Source of the DNA: Mycolicibacterium aichiense
Lineage (GTDB): Bacteria; Actinomycetota; Actinomycetes; Mycobacteriales; Mycobacteriaceae
Assembly (NCBI RefSeq): GCF_010726245.1
Contig: NZ_AP022561.1
Span: 992,001 to 1,056,000 of the forward strand
Length of the DNA stretch: 64,000 nucleotides
Direction of reading: 5' to 3'
Part shown: positions 27,904 to 36,953 of the stretch, one piece after another
Numbering within the stretch: the stretch's first letter is position 1
Layout: each line of letters begins with the position of its first letter
Position numbers and translations under genes: made by a program
Notes under the pieces: model-generated
The model's input: the letters and a program-made list of their open reading frames with translations, nothing else
What the model was told of the DNA's origin: nothing
Databases searched by the model: none

Positions 27904-27950
27904 GAAAAAAGCGGCTGCCGGCGCGCGACTACGCACGCACCGACAGCCGC
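27904..27950 (-). terminator. intrinsic terminator after the LpqN-type gene
   Basis: On the minus strand a long stem with arms GCGGCTGTCGG and CCGGCAGCCGC (one mismatch in pairing) is followed directly by TTTTTT. It begins 14 bases after the lipoprotein stop. This is an unusually canonical Rho-independent terminator for a mycobacterium. Confidence 0.85.
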
Positions 27951-27963
27951 CTCACGACACCGA

Positions 27964-28677
27964 TCAGGGAGTGATCGTCGTCTTCTCGTCGATGATGTTG
28001 GTGGCGTCCATCAGCGGGCCCTCCTGGCCGTCCAGCGCGTCGGCGTTCATCTGCAGGACGTACAGACCGTCCTGGCCGGGAATCACCACCGTCTTCTGGG
28101 CGATGATCCGCTTCTTGCCGTCTTTGGTGTAGTTGCCACCGAGCTGAACGGCGTCGAAACCGCTCAGCGTGCTCTTGTTGGCGCCGTCGCCGAGCGGCGT
28201 CCACCCGGGCAGGTTCTGCAGCTCACCCGGCGCGAACTCGAGAACCTTCTTGGGGTCCACGTTGCCGGTCAACTTGGAGACGATCGCGATGATGCTCGGC
28301 GGATCGTTCTTGTCCTGCGGGCTGTCGAAGACGATCGCCCCGTACGCCCAGTCGGGCGTCTGCTGGCCGGCGTCGGACCACCCCGGCGGCATCGCCAGAT
28401 CGATGTTGGGAGAACCGGGATCGCCACGCTTGACCGGCGTCTCGGTGATCTGGTTCTCCTTCAGGTAATCCTGGATGGTCTTGTTCGTGCCGGCCGCCGG
28501 TGCCGGGCTTGCCGACGTCTCAGTCGATTTCGACGTCGACGTCTCGGTGGATGTCGAGGTCGACGTGGAGGTGGACGTCTTGGCGTCGTCCTTGCTGTCA
28601 GAACCGCAGCCGACGAGCGCGAAACTCAAGGAAACGGCGGCCAGGCCCGCCGTGGCTACCGCCGTCATCTTGTTCAT
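27964..28677 (-). CDS. LpqN/LpqT-family lipoprotein
   Basis: A 237-residue lipoprotein. The lipobox LVGC puts the lipidated Cys at residue 24. A Ser/Thr/Glu low-complexity linker (about 34-60) leads to a domain of about 170 residues of the mycobacterial LpqN/LpqT type (IDLAMPPGWSDAG, LSGFDAVQLGG). Function in the cell envelope is poorly known; LpqN has been linked to envelope and host interactions. ATG 28677 is preceded by AGGAG. It has its own terminator, so it is probably transcribed alone. Confidence 0.88.
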   Translation of the reverse strand: MNKMTAVATAGLAAVSLSFALVGCGSDSKDDAKTSTSTSTSTSTETSTSKSTETSASPAPAAGTNKTIQDYLKENQITETPVKRGDPGSPNIDLAMPPGWSDAGQQTPDWAYGAIVFDSPQDKNDPPSIIAIVSKLTGNVDPKKVLEFAPGELQNLPGWTPLGDGANKSTLSGFDAVQLGGNYTKDGKKRIIAQKTVVIPGQDGLYVLQMNADALDGQEGPLMDATNIIDEKTTITP

Positions 28678-28751
28678 CGAACGAGTTCTCCTTTTGTTGT
28701 GGCGCGCCGTCGCCAGCGACCAACCAAATTCGATTGAGCAGCTTAGTGCCC

Positions 28752-28787
28752 TTCACAGCGAAACCACATGAATCTTTGTGAAACCGC
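28752..28787. promoter_or_regulatory. paired 10-mers 20 bases apart upstream of the LpqN-type gene
   Basis: GCGAAACCAC (28758) and GTGAAACCGC (28778) repeat directly with exactly two helical turns between them, and TTCACA/TGTGAA form an inverted pair around them. The site lies about 80 bases before the lipoprotein start in the 240-base divergent gap. No other gene is seen in this gap. A regulator site is inferred from spacing only. Confidence 0.3.
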
Positions 28788-28917
28788 TTTTGCCACGGCA
28801 CTGGAGAAACAGGCGCACCATGGACTGAGGCCGCGAAATTGCAATGGCGCAGCGTGGTCGCGGTGGTGGGTCGGGTGAAGCCATCATGGGCGGTGCGTCT
28901 GGCGTGTGGGGGGCGCC

Positions 28918-30237
28918 GTGGGCACCGTTGTGCGCTTGCTGTGCCTGGCCGTGTCGGGCGTCGTCGCGGCGGCGACGCTGACCGTCACCGTTCAGCTGGC
29001 GGCTACCACCGCCCTGATAATGGGCGGTACCGGACACCCTCTGGTGGGCGAGTCCCCGGGTTTCGCCGAGCAGTACACGCAGGGCGCGCTCGATCTCTTC
29101 ATCGCCCCCACCGGCGCGGTGCGGGCCGATTCATCGGATCCCGCCACCTACCACCGGGTCGCCGTCGGCACCCCCGAACAGTTCTGGCCGGTGGTCGGTG
29201 CGGACCATTTCGACGCGTCTGTGGCGGCAGGTGCCGACAATCTGGTCAACTGCCTGCACGGCCGGAACTCCTGTAAGGCAACACATCTCGGCGCTGACGG
29301 CCCAGCATCGGACTACGTGATATTCGGGTATTCGCAGAGCGCGCGGATCGCGTCGATCGTCAAGCGTGACCTCATCGCGCAGTACCGCACCTCCATTGGC
29401 GCGACGCCGGCCGTCTCGTTCGTGGTCGTCAGCAATCCGAACCGGCCCAACGGAGGCTTCCTCGAACGCTTCGCGGGCCTCCACATCCCCGTCCTCGGAG
29501 TCACCTTCGACGGTGCGACTCCCGTTGACAGCTGCGCTGCCGACGGCACCAACTGCCGGTTCCTCACCGCCGACATCGCACAGCAGTACGACGGCTGGGC
29601 CGATTTCCCGCGGCGTCCGCTGAACCTGTTGGCCGACCTCAACGCATTGGCCGGCATCGCCTACCTGCACGAGCACTACACCGTGTCCGCGGCCGGCGCG
29701 ATCGATCAGGGCACCGTCGGCGACACCACGTACTACCTGCTTCCGACTCGGCGCCTGCCGCTGCTCATGCCGCTCGCCCAACTCGGCGTACCGGGACCGA
29801 TCCTCGATGTCCTCGACGCCCCACTGCGGGTGATCGTCGAATGGGCCTACGACCGCGCCATCAGCCCGGGCGAGCCGACACCGGCGACGCTGCGCAATCC
29901 GAACAACCCGGCGACCATGGTCCGCGATCTTCTCGCGGCGATCCCCGTCGGACTGGACGACGGTCTGCACGAGGCGGGGTTGGGACGCCCACTCGGAACG
30001 ACCCGTGCGGGACCGTTCGGCGTCGGCGGCACAACGCTTCCCATGACGCTTCCAACGACGCTTCCCGGCGGGCCGGCGCCGAGCGATCCGGTGCCCGGCA
30101 CGCGGCGCGCCACGGCGCGGCCACCCGGTGCCGCAAGGCCCAAGCCCCGCACGCCACCGGCCCGATCGGAGCGACCGAAGGCCGGGAAGGCCACGGCGGC
30201 GCACGCCGGTGTCGGTCGCCACCGAGCCCGGTTCTGA
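28918..30237 (+). CDS. PE-PPE-domain alpha/beta hydrolase, exported
   Basis: A 439-residue protein. An N-terminal hydrophobic helix (about residues 5-30) acts as a signal or anchor. The PE-PPE-type cutinase-like hydrolase domain follows (about 35-320) with nucleophile motif FGYSQSA (Ser near 138). The last about 80 residues are Pro/Thr/Arg-rich and basic. Neither a PE nor a PPE domain is present, only the C-terminal esterase domain found in some PE/PPE proteins. Probably an ester hydrolase acting on envelope or external lipids. GTG 28918 behind GGGGGG is preferred; GTG 28906 is also possible. Confidence 0.85.
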   Translation: MGTVVRLLCLAVSGVVAAATLTVTVQLAATTALIMGGTGHPLVGESPGFAEQYTQGALDLFIAPTGAVRADSSDPATYHRVAVGTPEQFWPVVGADHFDASVAAGADNLVNCLHGRNSCKATHLGADGPASDYVIFGYSQSARIASIVKRDLIAQYRTSIGATPAVSFVVVSNPNRPNGGFLERFAGLHIPVLGVTFDGATPVDSCAADGTNCRFLTADIAQQYDGWADFPRRPLNLLADLNALAGIAYLHEHYTVSAAGAIDQGTVGDTTYYLLPTRRLPLLMPLAQLGVPGPILDVLDAPLRVIVEWAYDRAISPGEPTPATLRNPNNPATMVRDLLAAIPVGLDDGLHEAGLGRPLGTTRAGPFGVGGTTLPMTLPTTLPGGPAPSDPVPGTRRATARPPGAARPKPRTPPARSERPKAGKATAAHAGVGRHRARF

Positions 30238-30300
30238 CCACTGTGTGACGGCCGTTGAGGGCACGCGTTTGCCGATCTTGCGCATGGGTAAGTTGGCGCC

Positions 30301-30777
30301 ATGGGAAAGTCCATCGTCGCAACCTCATTGGCCACCGCCGCGGCCGCCGTGACCGGCAGCATCGCCAGCAAGGCTGGCGTCGAGACCTGGTACCCACGGA
30401 TCCGCAAACCCCGCTATGTCCCGCCGAACGCCGTGTTCCCGGTGGCGTGGACGACGTTGTACGCCGATATCGCCGTGACGTCGGCGGCGACGATCGACAA
30501 GCTGCGTGACAACGGCGAAGACGCCAAGGCCCGTGCCTACATCGGTGCGCTGGGCGCCAACCTGGTGCTCAATGCCGGGTGGAGCTGGCTGTTCTTCAAG
30601 TCGCACAAGCTCGGGCCGTCAGCGGTGGCGGCCGGCGCGCTCGCAATCAGCAGTGCCGATTTGGCGCGCAGATCCGCAGCGGTGGACCCGAAGCTCGGAG
30701 CGGCGCTGGCGCCCTACCCGTTGTGGTGCTCGTTCGCGACGCTGATGTCGACCGACATCTGGCGCCTCAACCGTTAG
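30301..30777 (+). CDS. TspO/MBR family membrane protein
   Basis: A 158-residue, five-helix protein of the tryptophan-rich sensory / peripheral benzodiazepine receptor family. Recognisable are WYPRIRKPRYVPPNAVFPVAW in the first loop (split across residues about 29-49), NAGWSWLFF and LWCSFATLMSTDIWRLN. Family members bind porphyrins and cholesterol-like ligands. Several usual Trp residues are replaced. The 3' end overlaps the convergent acylase-like gene by 4 bases. Confidence 0.88.
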   Translation: MGKSIVATSLATAAAAVTGSIASKAGVETWYPRIRKPRYVPPNAVFPVAWTTLYADIAVTSAATIDKLRDNGEDAKARAYIGALGANLVLNAGWSWLFFKSHKLGPSAVAAGALAISSADLARRSAAVDPKLGAALAPYPLWCSFATLMSTDIWRLNR

Positions 30778-31736
30778 AACGCCATCTCGCGCGGTGCGAA
30801 TCGGTCGGTGATGTCGCCGATCAGCGATTCGTCGTACGGGTCGACGGCGACCGGCGTGTCGCCGAGCGTCAACCGGTCCATGTCGACCCACACAACGTTG
30901 GGGCTGGTGGTCAACTCGAAGAAGTACATCCGGTTGGTCAGGTCGGTCACCGTTCGGTATTCGGTGTTGTACACGCCGAAGTCGCCGTAGGGTGCGCCGA
31001 ACGGAACCGACACGTTGCGCATGATCGCCATCACGCTCGCGATCGCCTCGCGCTGTGAATTCGGGGTGGGCAGCAGGGCGCTGTAGTAGGCGGCGCGCTG
31101 GAACCGATCGACCGGGTTGACGTTCCCGGGCAACGGCATCTCCCGGCTCGGATGGGAAAAGTCTTGCAGGGAAAGCAGATTCAGCTGCTCATCGTAGGTG
31201 GGGTCGTTGGTCATCAACGTGAATTGGCGGCCGTGGTGGACCACCGCCCGGCCCTGGGCGAATTCGATGATCGCCGAGTCGCCCCCGGCGTCCTCGAGAG
31301 CGAGGTGCAGGTTGGCGTCACGTCCATGCGCCGACACCTTCACCAACTGGACCTCGTCCATCAGCCGCAGCGCCTCGGCCACCGTGTCCGCCTGGTCCAG
31401 CACATACTGCAACCACAATCCGGCCTGCACCCCGGGTTTCGCCGGGTCGCGCGGGCCGAAGTCGGTTTCGTTCAGGTACAGCCCGTGGCCCGCCAGGCCC
31501 GCCTCGTTGAGGCCGTCCACGGTGCCCAGTCCGTAGACGGTCGTCACCAGGCTGGCGTAACGGCTGGTCCAGCGCAGCGGATTCGGGTCGGCGACGATTC
31601 CGGTCGGCCTGCTGCCGTCGCGGTCCCGCCCGCGGGCAAACCCGACGATCAGCGGCTGCGTCGACTCCGGCCAGTCCATCGAGCGTCCGGTGAGGACCGC
31701 TAGGTCGTTGGTGTTCCACAGCACTCGAGTGCACAT
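30774..31736 (-). CDS. choloylglycine-hydrolase / linear amide C-N hydrolase family protein
   Basis: A 320-residue Ntn-hydrolase. The start at ATG 31736 puts Cys at position 2 (MCTRVLW), which becomes the N-terminal nucleophile after Met removal; Asp near residue 21 (GRSMDW) and Asn in LTNDPTYDEQ fit the family. Relatives include penicillin V acylases and bile salt hydrolases, and Gram-positive members may degrade acyl-homoserine lactones. No signal peptide, so it is cytosolic. The substrate is not predictable. Confidence 0.9.
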   Translation of the reverse strand: MCTRVLWNTNDLAVLTGRSMDWPESTQPLIVGFARGRDRDGSRPTGIVADPNPLRWTSRYASLVTTVYGLGTVDGLNEAGLAGHGLYLNETDFGPRDPAKPGVQAGLWLQYVLDQADTVAEALRLMDEVQLVKVSAHGRDANLHLALEDAGGDSAIIEFAQGRAVVHHGRQFTLMTNDPTYDEQLNLLSLQDFSHPSREMPLPGNVNPVDRFQRAAYYSALLPTPNSQREAIASVMAIMRNVSVPFGAPYGDFGVYNTEYRTVTDLTNRMYFFELTTSPNVVWVDMDRLTLGDTPVAVDPYDESLIGDITDRFAPREMAF

Positions 31737-31798
31737 GGCTGACAGGTTAGCCCGCGAGGCGCGCGCATCGGCCGAACGATAAGTGGTATCAAAGCCCC

Positions 31799-32494
31799 GT
31801 GCGGCGGCTGATCGTCTGCCTGACGACGACACTGTGCCTGGCGACGGGACTCGGTCTGCCGGCGTGCGCGAAACCCACTTCGGCGCCGCCACCATCGTCG
31901 TCCCCATCGGCATCGACACCCGGCGGCGGTGTGATCAACCCGGCCAACATCAAACGCATCCGGCCGTCGCTGCCGGCCGGCTACGAAATCGCCGACGTGG
32001 CCGGGCCGGTGAGCGCTGCGGGCTTGTGGGGCTTCGGATCCGGGTGGACGGCGTCCCCGCCACAGTGCGCGGCGCTGGCGGACCCGGCGCCCGCCGATGC
32101 CGGTGCCCGCGGCTACTCGGCGTCCGGCGCGGGCGGAACCGTCTATGTCGTCGTCGCGGTGCCCGCCCAACCGCCGCCGAATGACGCGGTGGTCGGCGAC
32201 TGCGCCCGGTGGACGATGACATTCGCGCACACCACCGGCGATGTGAGCTTGGCGCCCCCGCCCGAAGCGCCCAGCATCGACGGTGTGCTGACCATCGCGA
32301 TGACGGTCACCACCCGCACAGTCGTCGAGTCCGGCACCCAGGTCGACGGCCAGGCCATGACCGCGCAGGCCTACGCCGACGGCCACGTCGTCTACGTCAC
32401 CCTGGTCACCGACCCCGGATCACCGCATCCGGCACTGGATTCCCGTTTCGTCGGCGATCTGCTGGTCGCGACGGTCGCTGCCCTGCGCGGCTGA
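31799..32494 (+). CDS. DUF5642-type lipoprotein, first of two tandem copies
   Basis: A 231-residue lipoprotein with lipobox LPAC (Cys23), a Ser/Pro linker and a domain of about 190 residues. Shared with the next protein are PPxCAxxA, the GAGGTVYVVVAVPA-like strand, DCxxxTxTF, EAPxIDG and the ending LLVATVAALRG. Function unknown. GTG start at 31799. The copy order and position fit the Rv0999 slot of M. tuberculosis, which has one such gene. Confidence 0.82.
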   Translation: MRRLIVCLTTTLCLATGLGLPACAKPTSAPPPSSSPSASTPGGGVINPANIKRIRPSLPAGYEIADVAGPVSAAGLWGFGSGWTASPPQCAALADPAPADAGARGYSASGAGGTVYVVVAVPAQPPPNDAVVGDCARWTMTFAHTTGDVSLAPPPEAPSIDGVLTIAMTVTTRTVVESGTQVDGQAMTAQAYADGHVVYVTLVTDPGSPHPALDSRFVGDLLVATVAALRG

Positions 32495-32504
32495 GGCAGG
32501 TACA

Positions 32505-33173
32505 TTGACCACGATGGTGAAACCCGGCGCGGTCGTCGCAGTGCTGTGCGCCGGACTGGCGGTGGCGTGTTCATCAGGCGCACCCGCCGAGCCGAAGGCC
32601 GATATCGCCAAGGTGACGACGCTGAAGTCGAGCTTCGGTCCGGACTTCACGGTCTCCGAGGTCGCCAAGACCGGGATCGACCCGCAGGTGCTGGCCGGCC
32701 AGAAACTGCCCGACGGCCTGACCTTCGATCCGCCGTCCTGTGCGAAGTACGCCACCGGACAGCTCGTGCCGCAGGGCACCCAGGGCAACATGGCGGCCGT
32801 CTCGGCCGAGGGCCAGGGCAACCGCTTCATCGTGATCGCCGTCGAGACCGACTCGGCGGTGCCGGTGACCGAACCCGGACCGGACTGCCGCAAGGTCACC
32901 TTCACGGGCAGCGCGCTGCGCGGGTTGGTGGAGTCGGTCGAGGCGCCCACCATCGACGGCACCAAGACACTGGGCGTCCACCGGGTGCTCCAAGCGGTGG
33001 TCAACAACCAGGCGCGCACCGGCGAGACGTACAACTACTCCGCTCATTTCGGTGTCTATCAGGTCATCGTGAGCGCCAACCCGCTGGTGGTGCCGGACAA
33101 GCCGGTCGTGCCGGTCAACACCGGGCGGGCCCGCGATCTGCTGGTCGCCGGCGTCAACGCCATCCGGGGCTGA
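32505..33173 (+). CDS. DUF5642-type lipoprotein, second tandem copy (Rv0999-like)
   Basis: A 222-residue lipoprotein. The lipobox LAVAC places lipidated Cys early (residue 19 counting from ATG 32514). The domain shares PPSCAKYA, FIVIAVETD, DCRKVTF, EAPTIDGTKT and LLVAGVNAIRG with the copy upstream. TTG 32505 follows GAGGCAGG by a good spacing; ATG 32514 is three codons later. It starts 10 bases after the first copy, so they form an operon. It lies back-to-back with the alkB-like gene (2-base gap, convergent), as Rv0999 and Rv1000c. Confidence 0.83.
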   Translation: MTTMVKPGAVVAVLCAGLAVACSSGAPAEPKADIAKVTTLKSSFGPDFTVSEVAKTGIDPQVLAGQKLPDGLTFDPPSCAKYATGQLVPQGTQGNMAAVSAEGQGNRFIVIAVETDSAVPVTEPGPDCRKVTFTGSALRGLVESVEAPTIDGTKTLGVHRVLQAVVNNQARTGETYNYSAHFGVYQVIVSANPLVVPDKPVVPVNTGRARDLLVAGVNAIRG

Positions 33174-33175
33174 GC

Positions 33176-33793
33176 TCAGCGCACGTCGCGCGGACGGAAC
33201 TGGATGCTGATCCGCGGTCCTCTCGGCAGCGCGGTTTTGGGAACGGCATGCTCCCAGGTGCGTTGGCATGAACCGCCCATCACCAGAAGGTCGCCGTGGT
33301 GCTGGGGCAGCCGCAGCGACTGTCCGCCGCCGCGGGGCCTAAGTGCGAACACCCGGGTGGCGCCGAGGCTGACGATCGCCACCATGGTGTCCTCGGTGCT
33401 GCTGCGGCCGATGGTGTCGCCGTGCCACGCCACGCTGTCGGCTCCGTCGCGGTACAGGCACAGCCCGGCACTGGTGAACGGCTCACCCAATTCGCCGGCG
33501 TAAACGTCGTTGAGGCGACGGCGCAGCCTGGTGATGGCGGGGTTCGGCGGCGGTTCGGTCAGCAGATCGTGGAAGCTGACCAGCCGCGGAACGTCGAGGA
33601 CCCGGTCGTACATCTGCCGCCGTTCGGCGCGCCAGGCGACATCGTCAAGCAGGGCGTCGAACAACGCATCGGCGTCGTCGACCCATGCCGAGCGCATGTC
33701 GATCCACGCACCGGCACCGAGCTCGCGGCGCTCACTGTGCTCGAACAGCGCGCCCTGAACCGGGACAGACACAGGCACGAGGATATCGCACAT
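33176..33793 (-). CDS. AlkB-like 2-oxoglutarate/Fe(II) dioxygenase
   Basis: A 205-residue AlkB-family protein, which oxidatively demethylates alkylated bases or RNA. Iron ligands are visible in WHGDTIG (HxD) and WEHAVPK (second His); the 2-oxoglutarate Arg is in GPRISIQFRPR. It corresponds in position to Rv1000c. It starts 24 bases downstream of the soxR stop on the same strand, so it is probably in an operon with the redox regulator. Confidence 0.92.
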   Translation of the reverse strand: MCDILVPVSVPVQGALFEHSERRELGAGAWIDMRSAWVDDADALFDALLDDVAWRAERRQMYDRVLDVPRLVSFHDLLTEPPPNPAITRLRRRLNDVYAGELGEPFTSAGLCLYRDGADSVAWHGDTIGRSSTEDTMVAIVSLGATRVFALRPRGGGQSLRLPQHHGDLLVMGGSCQRTWEHAVPKTALPRGPRISIQFRPRDVR

Positions 33794-33817
33794 CTGTTCG
33801 ATGCCAAAGCGTCGAAA

Positions 33818-34249
33818 CTAGAGTTTGGCCGCCCCGGGTCCGTGTCCGGCGAGGACGTCTTCGGGGTTCGACAGCGCGCAGCTGCGCAGACTCAGGCAAC
33901 CGCAGCCGATGCAGTCGGCGAGATTGTCGCGCAGCCGCTGCAGGTGGACGATCCGCTCATCGAGGTCGTCTCGCCAGCCCGCCGACAGCCGTGCCCAGTC
34001 CCGGCTGGTGGGAACCCGGTCGGCCGGCAGCGTCGCCAGTGCTTCGCGGACCCTGGCCAGGGGGATGCCCAGGCGCTGGGACATCCGGATGAATGCGACT
34101 CGCCGCAGCGTGTCACGGGGGTAACGCCGCTGGTTGCCCGAGGTCCGGCGGCTGCTGATCAGGCCCTCGCGCTCGTAGAAGTGCAGTGCCGAGATCGCCA
34201 CCCCGGCTCGTGCCGCGAGTTCGCCGGGCCCCAGTTCGTGCTCGGTCAC
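33818..34249 (-). CDS. soxR: redox-sensing MerR-family activator SoxR
   Basis: A 143-residue MerR protein. The N-terminal winged helix contains [18 protein letters not shown] and NQRRY; a dimerisation helix follows; the C-terminal [2Fe-2S] site is [12 protein letters not shown] (C-x2-C-x-C-x5-C), the SoxR signature. It senses redox-cycling compounds. GTG 34249 follows GAGGAGT. Divergent from arcA (47 bases) and upstream of the alkB-like gene; no obvious SoxR palindrome was seen in the 47-base gap. Confidence 0.92.
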   Translation of the reverse strand: MTEHELGPGELAARAGVAISALHFYEREGLISSRRTSGNQRRYPRDTLRRVAFIRMSQRLGIPLARVREALATLPADRVPTSRDWARLSAGWRDDLDERIVHLQRLRDNLADCIGCGCLSLRSCALSNPEDVLAGHGPGAAKL

Positions 34250-34296
34250 TCCTCGACGATAGATCAGCTGGCGCAGGTGTTGTTACGGTGCTATTC

Positions 34297-35502
34297 GTGA
34301 CTGCCGCCGTACTTGGCTCCAACTCCGAGGTCGGGACGCTGCGGGTCGTCATTCTGCACCGACCCGGCGCCGAACTGCAGCGGTTGACCCCGCGCAACAA
34401 CGACAAACTGCTGTTCGACGGTCTGCCGTGGGTGGCGCGGGCTCAGCAGGAACACGACGCGTTCGCCGATCTACTGCGGTCGCGGGGCGTGGAGGTGCTG
34501 CTGCTGTCGGACCTGCTGACCGAGGCGCTGAACAGCGGGGCGGCCAGAATGCAGGGCATTTCAGCGGCCGTCGATGCGCGCCGCTTGGGATTACCTCTGG
34601 CGCAGGAACTTTCGGCATATCTGCGCAGCCTGGAGCCGGCGGCGCTGGCGCATGTGCTGATGGCGGGGATGACCTTCACCGAATTACCTTCGGGCGCAAC
34701 GTCGGACATGTCGCTGGTCCGGCTGATGCATCACGGCGGCGACTTCGTCATCGAACCGCTGCCGAACCTGTTGTTCACCCGCGACTCGTCGTTCTGGATC
34801 GGTCCTCGGGTGGCGATCACCTCGCTGGCCCTGCCCGCGCGGATGCGCGAGACCTCACTCACCGACCTCATCTACGCCCACCACCCACGCTTCCTCGGTG
34901 TGCGCCGGGCCTACGAATCGCACACTGCGCCGGTGGAAGGCGGTGACGTACTGCTGCTCTCGCCCGGCGTGGTGGCCGTCGGAGTCGGGGAGCGCACCAC
35001 CCCGGCAGGTGCGGAAGCATTGGCGCGCAGCCTGTTCGATGACGGATTGGCCCACACAGTGCTGGCCGTTCCGATCGCCCAGGAGCGGGCCCAGATGCAC
35101 CTGGACACCGTCTGCACGATGGTCGACGTCGACGCAGTGGTGATGTACCCGGCGATCAGTGACTCGCTGTCGGCGTTCACCATCAAACGCACACCCGACG
35201 GGGTGAAGATCCTCGACGAGGCGCCGTTCGTGAAGGCGGCCGCCGACGCGATGGGCACGGCGTTGCGGGTCATCGACACCGGGCTGGACCCGGTGACCGC
35301 CGAACGCGAGCAGTGGGACGACGGCAACAACACCCTCGCGGTGGCCCCCGGCGTCGTCGTCGCCTACGAACGAAACACCGAAACCAATGCCCGGCTGCAG
35401 GATTCGGGAATCGAAGTGCTGCCGATCGCCGCCTCCGAGCTCGGCACCGGCCGTGGCGGTCCGCGGTGCATGTCATGTCCGGTGGCCCGGGACCCGCTGT
35501 GA
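34297..35502 (+). CDS. arcA: arginine deiminase
   Basis: A 401-residue enzyme that hydrolyses arginine to citrulline and ammonia. Active-site elements are visible: [29 protein letters not shown] (catalytic His) and [11 protein letters not shown] (nucleophile Cys near the C-terminus). Length and position agree with M. tuberculosis ArcA (Rv1001). No arcB, arcC or arginine transporter genes lie nearby, so the full ADI pathway is not encoded here. The stop overlaps the GTG of the aldehyde dehydrogenase gene by 4 bases. Confidence 0.96.
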   Translation: MTAAVLGSNSEVGTLRVVILHRPGAELQRLTPRNNDKLLFDGLPWVARAQQEHDAFADLLRSRGVEVLLLSDLLTEALNSGAARMQGISAAVDARRLGLPLAQELSAYLRSLEPAALAHVLMAGMTFTELPSGATSDMSLVRLMHHGGDFVIEPLPNLLFTRDSSFWIGPRVAITSLALPARMRETSLTDLIYAHHPRFLGVRRAYESHTAPVEGGDVLLLSPGVVAVGVGERTTPAGAEALARSLFDDGLAHTVLAVPIAQERAQMHLDTVCTMVDVDAVVMYPAISDSLSAFTIKRTPDGVKILDEAPFVKAAADAMGTALRVIDTGLDPVTAEREQWDDGNNTLAVAPGVVVAYERNTETNARLQDSGIEVLPIAASELGTGRGGPRCMSCPVARDPL

Positions 35503-36953
35503 CCGATCTGCTGGTCGACGGGAAGCTGGTGCCCGGCGGGGCGGGTACGTTCGGCACCGTCAATCCGGCCACCGAGGAGCAGATCGGGCTGGCGGCCGAC
35601 GCCGACAGCGCGGACATGGACCGTGCGATTGCCGCCGCGCGCGTCGCGTTCGACCACGGCGACTGGGCCCGGGATGTGGCGCTACGGGTGCATTGCCTGC
35701 GCCAGTTGCGCGCGGCTCTGATCGCCGAGATCGAGGAGCTGCGCTCGGTCACGGTCGCCGAAGTCGGCGCTCCGGTGACCTTCACGCACGGCTCACACCT
35801 GGAAGGCCCGGTCGACGATCTGGCATTCCCCGCCGACACCGCCGAAAGCTATTCGTGGAAAACCGATCTCGGGGTGGTCTCCCCGATGGGTATCGCGACG
35901 CGGCGCTGGCTGGTACGCGAGCCGTATGGGGTCGTCGGCGCGATCACGCCGTTCAACTTCCCGCATCAGATCAACCTCGCCAAACTGGGTCCGGCGCTGG
36001 CGGCAGGCAACACCGTGGTCCTCAAGCCCGCGCCCGAGACCCCGTGGTGCGCAGCCCACATCGGCCGGATCATCGCCGAGCACACCGACTTTCCGCCGGG
36101 CGTGGTCAACATCGTGACGGCCGCCGATCCCGCTCTGGGTGCGCAGTTGTCTCGCGACGCCCGGGTGGACGTGGTGTCGTTCACCGGTTCGACGGCCACC
36201 GGCGCCGCGGTGATGGCCGCCGCGGCGCAGAACATCACCAAGGTATTCCTCGAACTCGGCGGCAAGTCGGCGTTCATCGTGCTCGACGACGCCGACCTGA
36301 GCCGAGCATGTGGTGCGGCGGCCGTCGCGGTATCCCGGCATGCCGGCCAGGGCTGCGCGTTCACCACCCGGTTACTGGTGCCGCGCAACCGATACGACGA
36401 GGCCGTGGATGCCGCCGCCGCGGCGATGAGCGGTATCGCGGTCGGCGACCCGACCGATCCCGCGACGGTGTGCGGACCGCTGATCTCGGCGCGGCAGCGG
36501 GACCGCGTGCAGGGTTATCTGGGCCTGGCAGTGGACGAGGGCGGGTCGTTTGCCTGCGGCGGCGGCCGTCCCGGCGGCCTGGACCGCGGATACTTCATCG
36601 CTCCCACAGTGATTCGTGGCCTTGATAATTCGGCTCGGGTGGCGCGCGAGGAGATCTTCGGCCCGGTGCTGGTGGTGCTGGCTCATGACGGTGACGACGA
36701 CGCGGTGGCCATCGCGAACGACTCACCGTACGGGCTCTCCGCGGCGGTATGGAGTTCCGACCCGGAGCGGGCGGCCGTGGTGGCAGGGCGGCTGCGGACC
36801 GGAACGGTCAGTGTCAATGGGGGAGTGTGGTATTCGGCCGACACGCCGTTCGGCGGCTACAAGCAGTCGGGCAACGGCCGTGAGATGGGGGTAGCCGGCT
36901 TCTCCGAGTACCTCGAGACCAAAGTGATCGCCACCGCGGTGGGCACGGCGTGA
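35499..36953 (+). CDS. NAD(P)-dependent aldehyde dehydrogenase
   Basis: A 484-residue ALDH. Catalytic Cys is in [10 protein letters not shown], the general base Glu in LELGGKSAF, the Asn of the oxyanion hole in TPFNFP, and the cofactor motif [11 protein letters not shown]. It starts with GTG overlapping arcA by 4 bases, and its stop overlaps the next gene by 4. It probably oxidises an aldehyde made by the neighbouring alcohol dehydrogenase or by ring opening after the monooxygenases. Confidence 0.95.
   Translation: MTDLLVDGKLVPGGAGTFGTVNPATEEQIGLAADADSADMDRAIAAARVAFDHGDWARDVALRVHCLRQLRAALIAEIEELRSVTVAEVGAPVTFTHGSHLEGPVDDLAFPADTAESYSWKTDLGVVSPMGIATRRWLVREPYGVVGAITPFNFPHQINLAKLGPALAAGNTVVLKPAPETPWCAAHIGRIIAEHTDFPPGVVNIVTAADPALGAQLSRDARVDVVSFTGSTATGAAVMAAAAQNITKVFLELGGKSAFIVLDDADLSRACGAAAVAVSRHAGQGCAFTTRLLVPRNRYDEAVDAAAAAMSGIAVGDPTDPATVCGPLISARQRDRVQGYLGLAVDEGGSFACGGGRPGGLDRGYFIAPTVIRGLDNSARVAREEIFGPVLVVLAHDGDDDAVAIANDSPYGLSAAVWSSDPERAAVVAGRLRTGTVSVNGGVWYSADTPFGGYKQSGNGREMGVAGFSEYLETKVIATAVGTA

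Noticed and set aside
34250-34296. SoxR operator between soxR and arcA
   Set aside because: No palindrome like the known SoxR box was found in the 47 bases.
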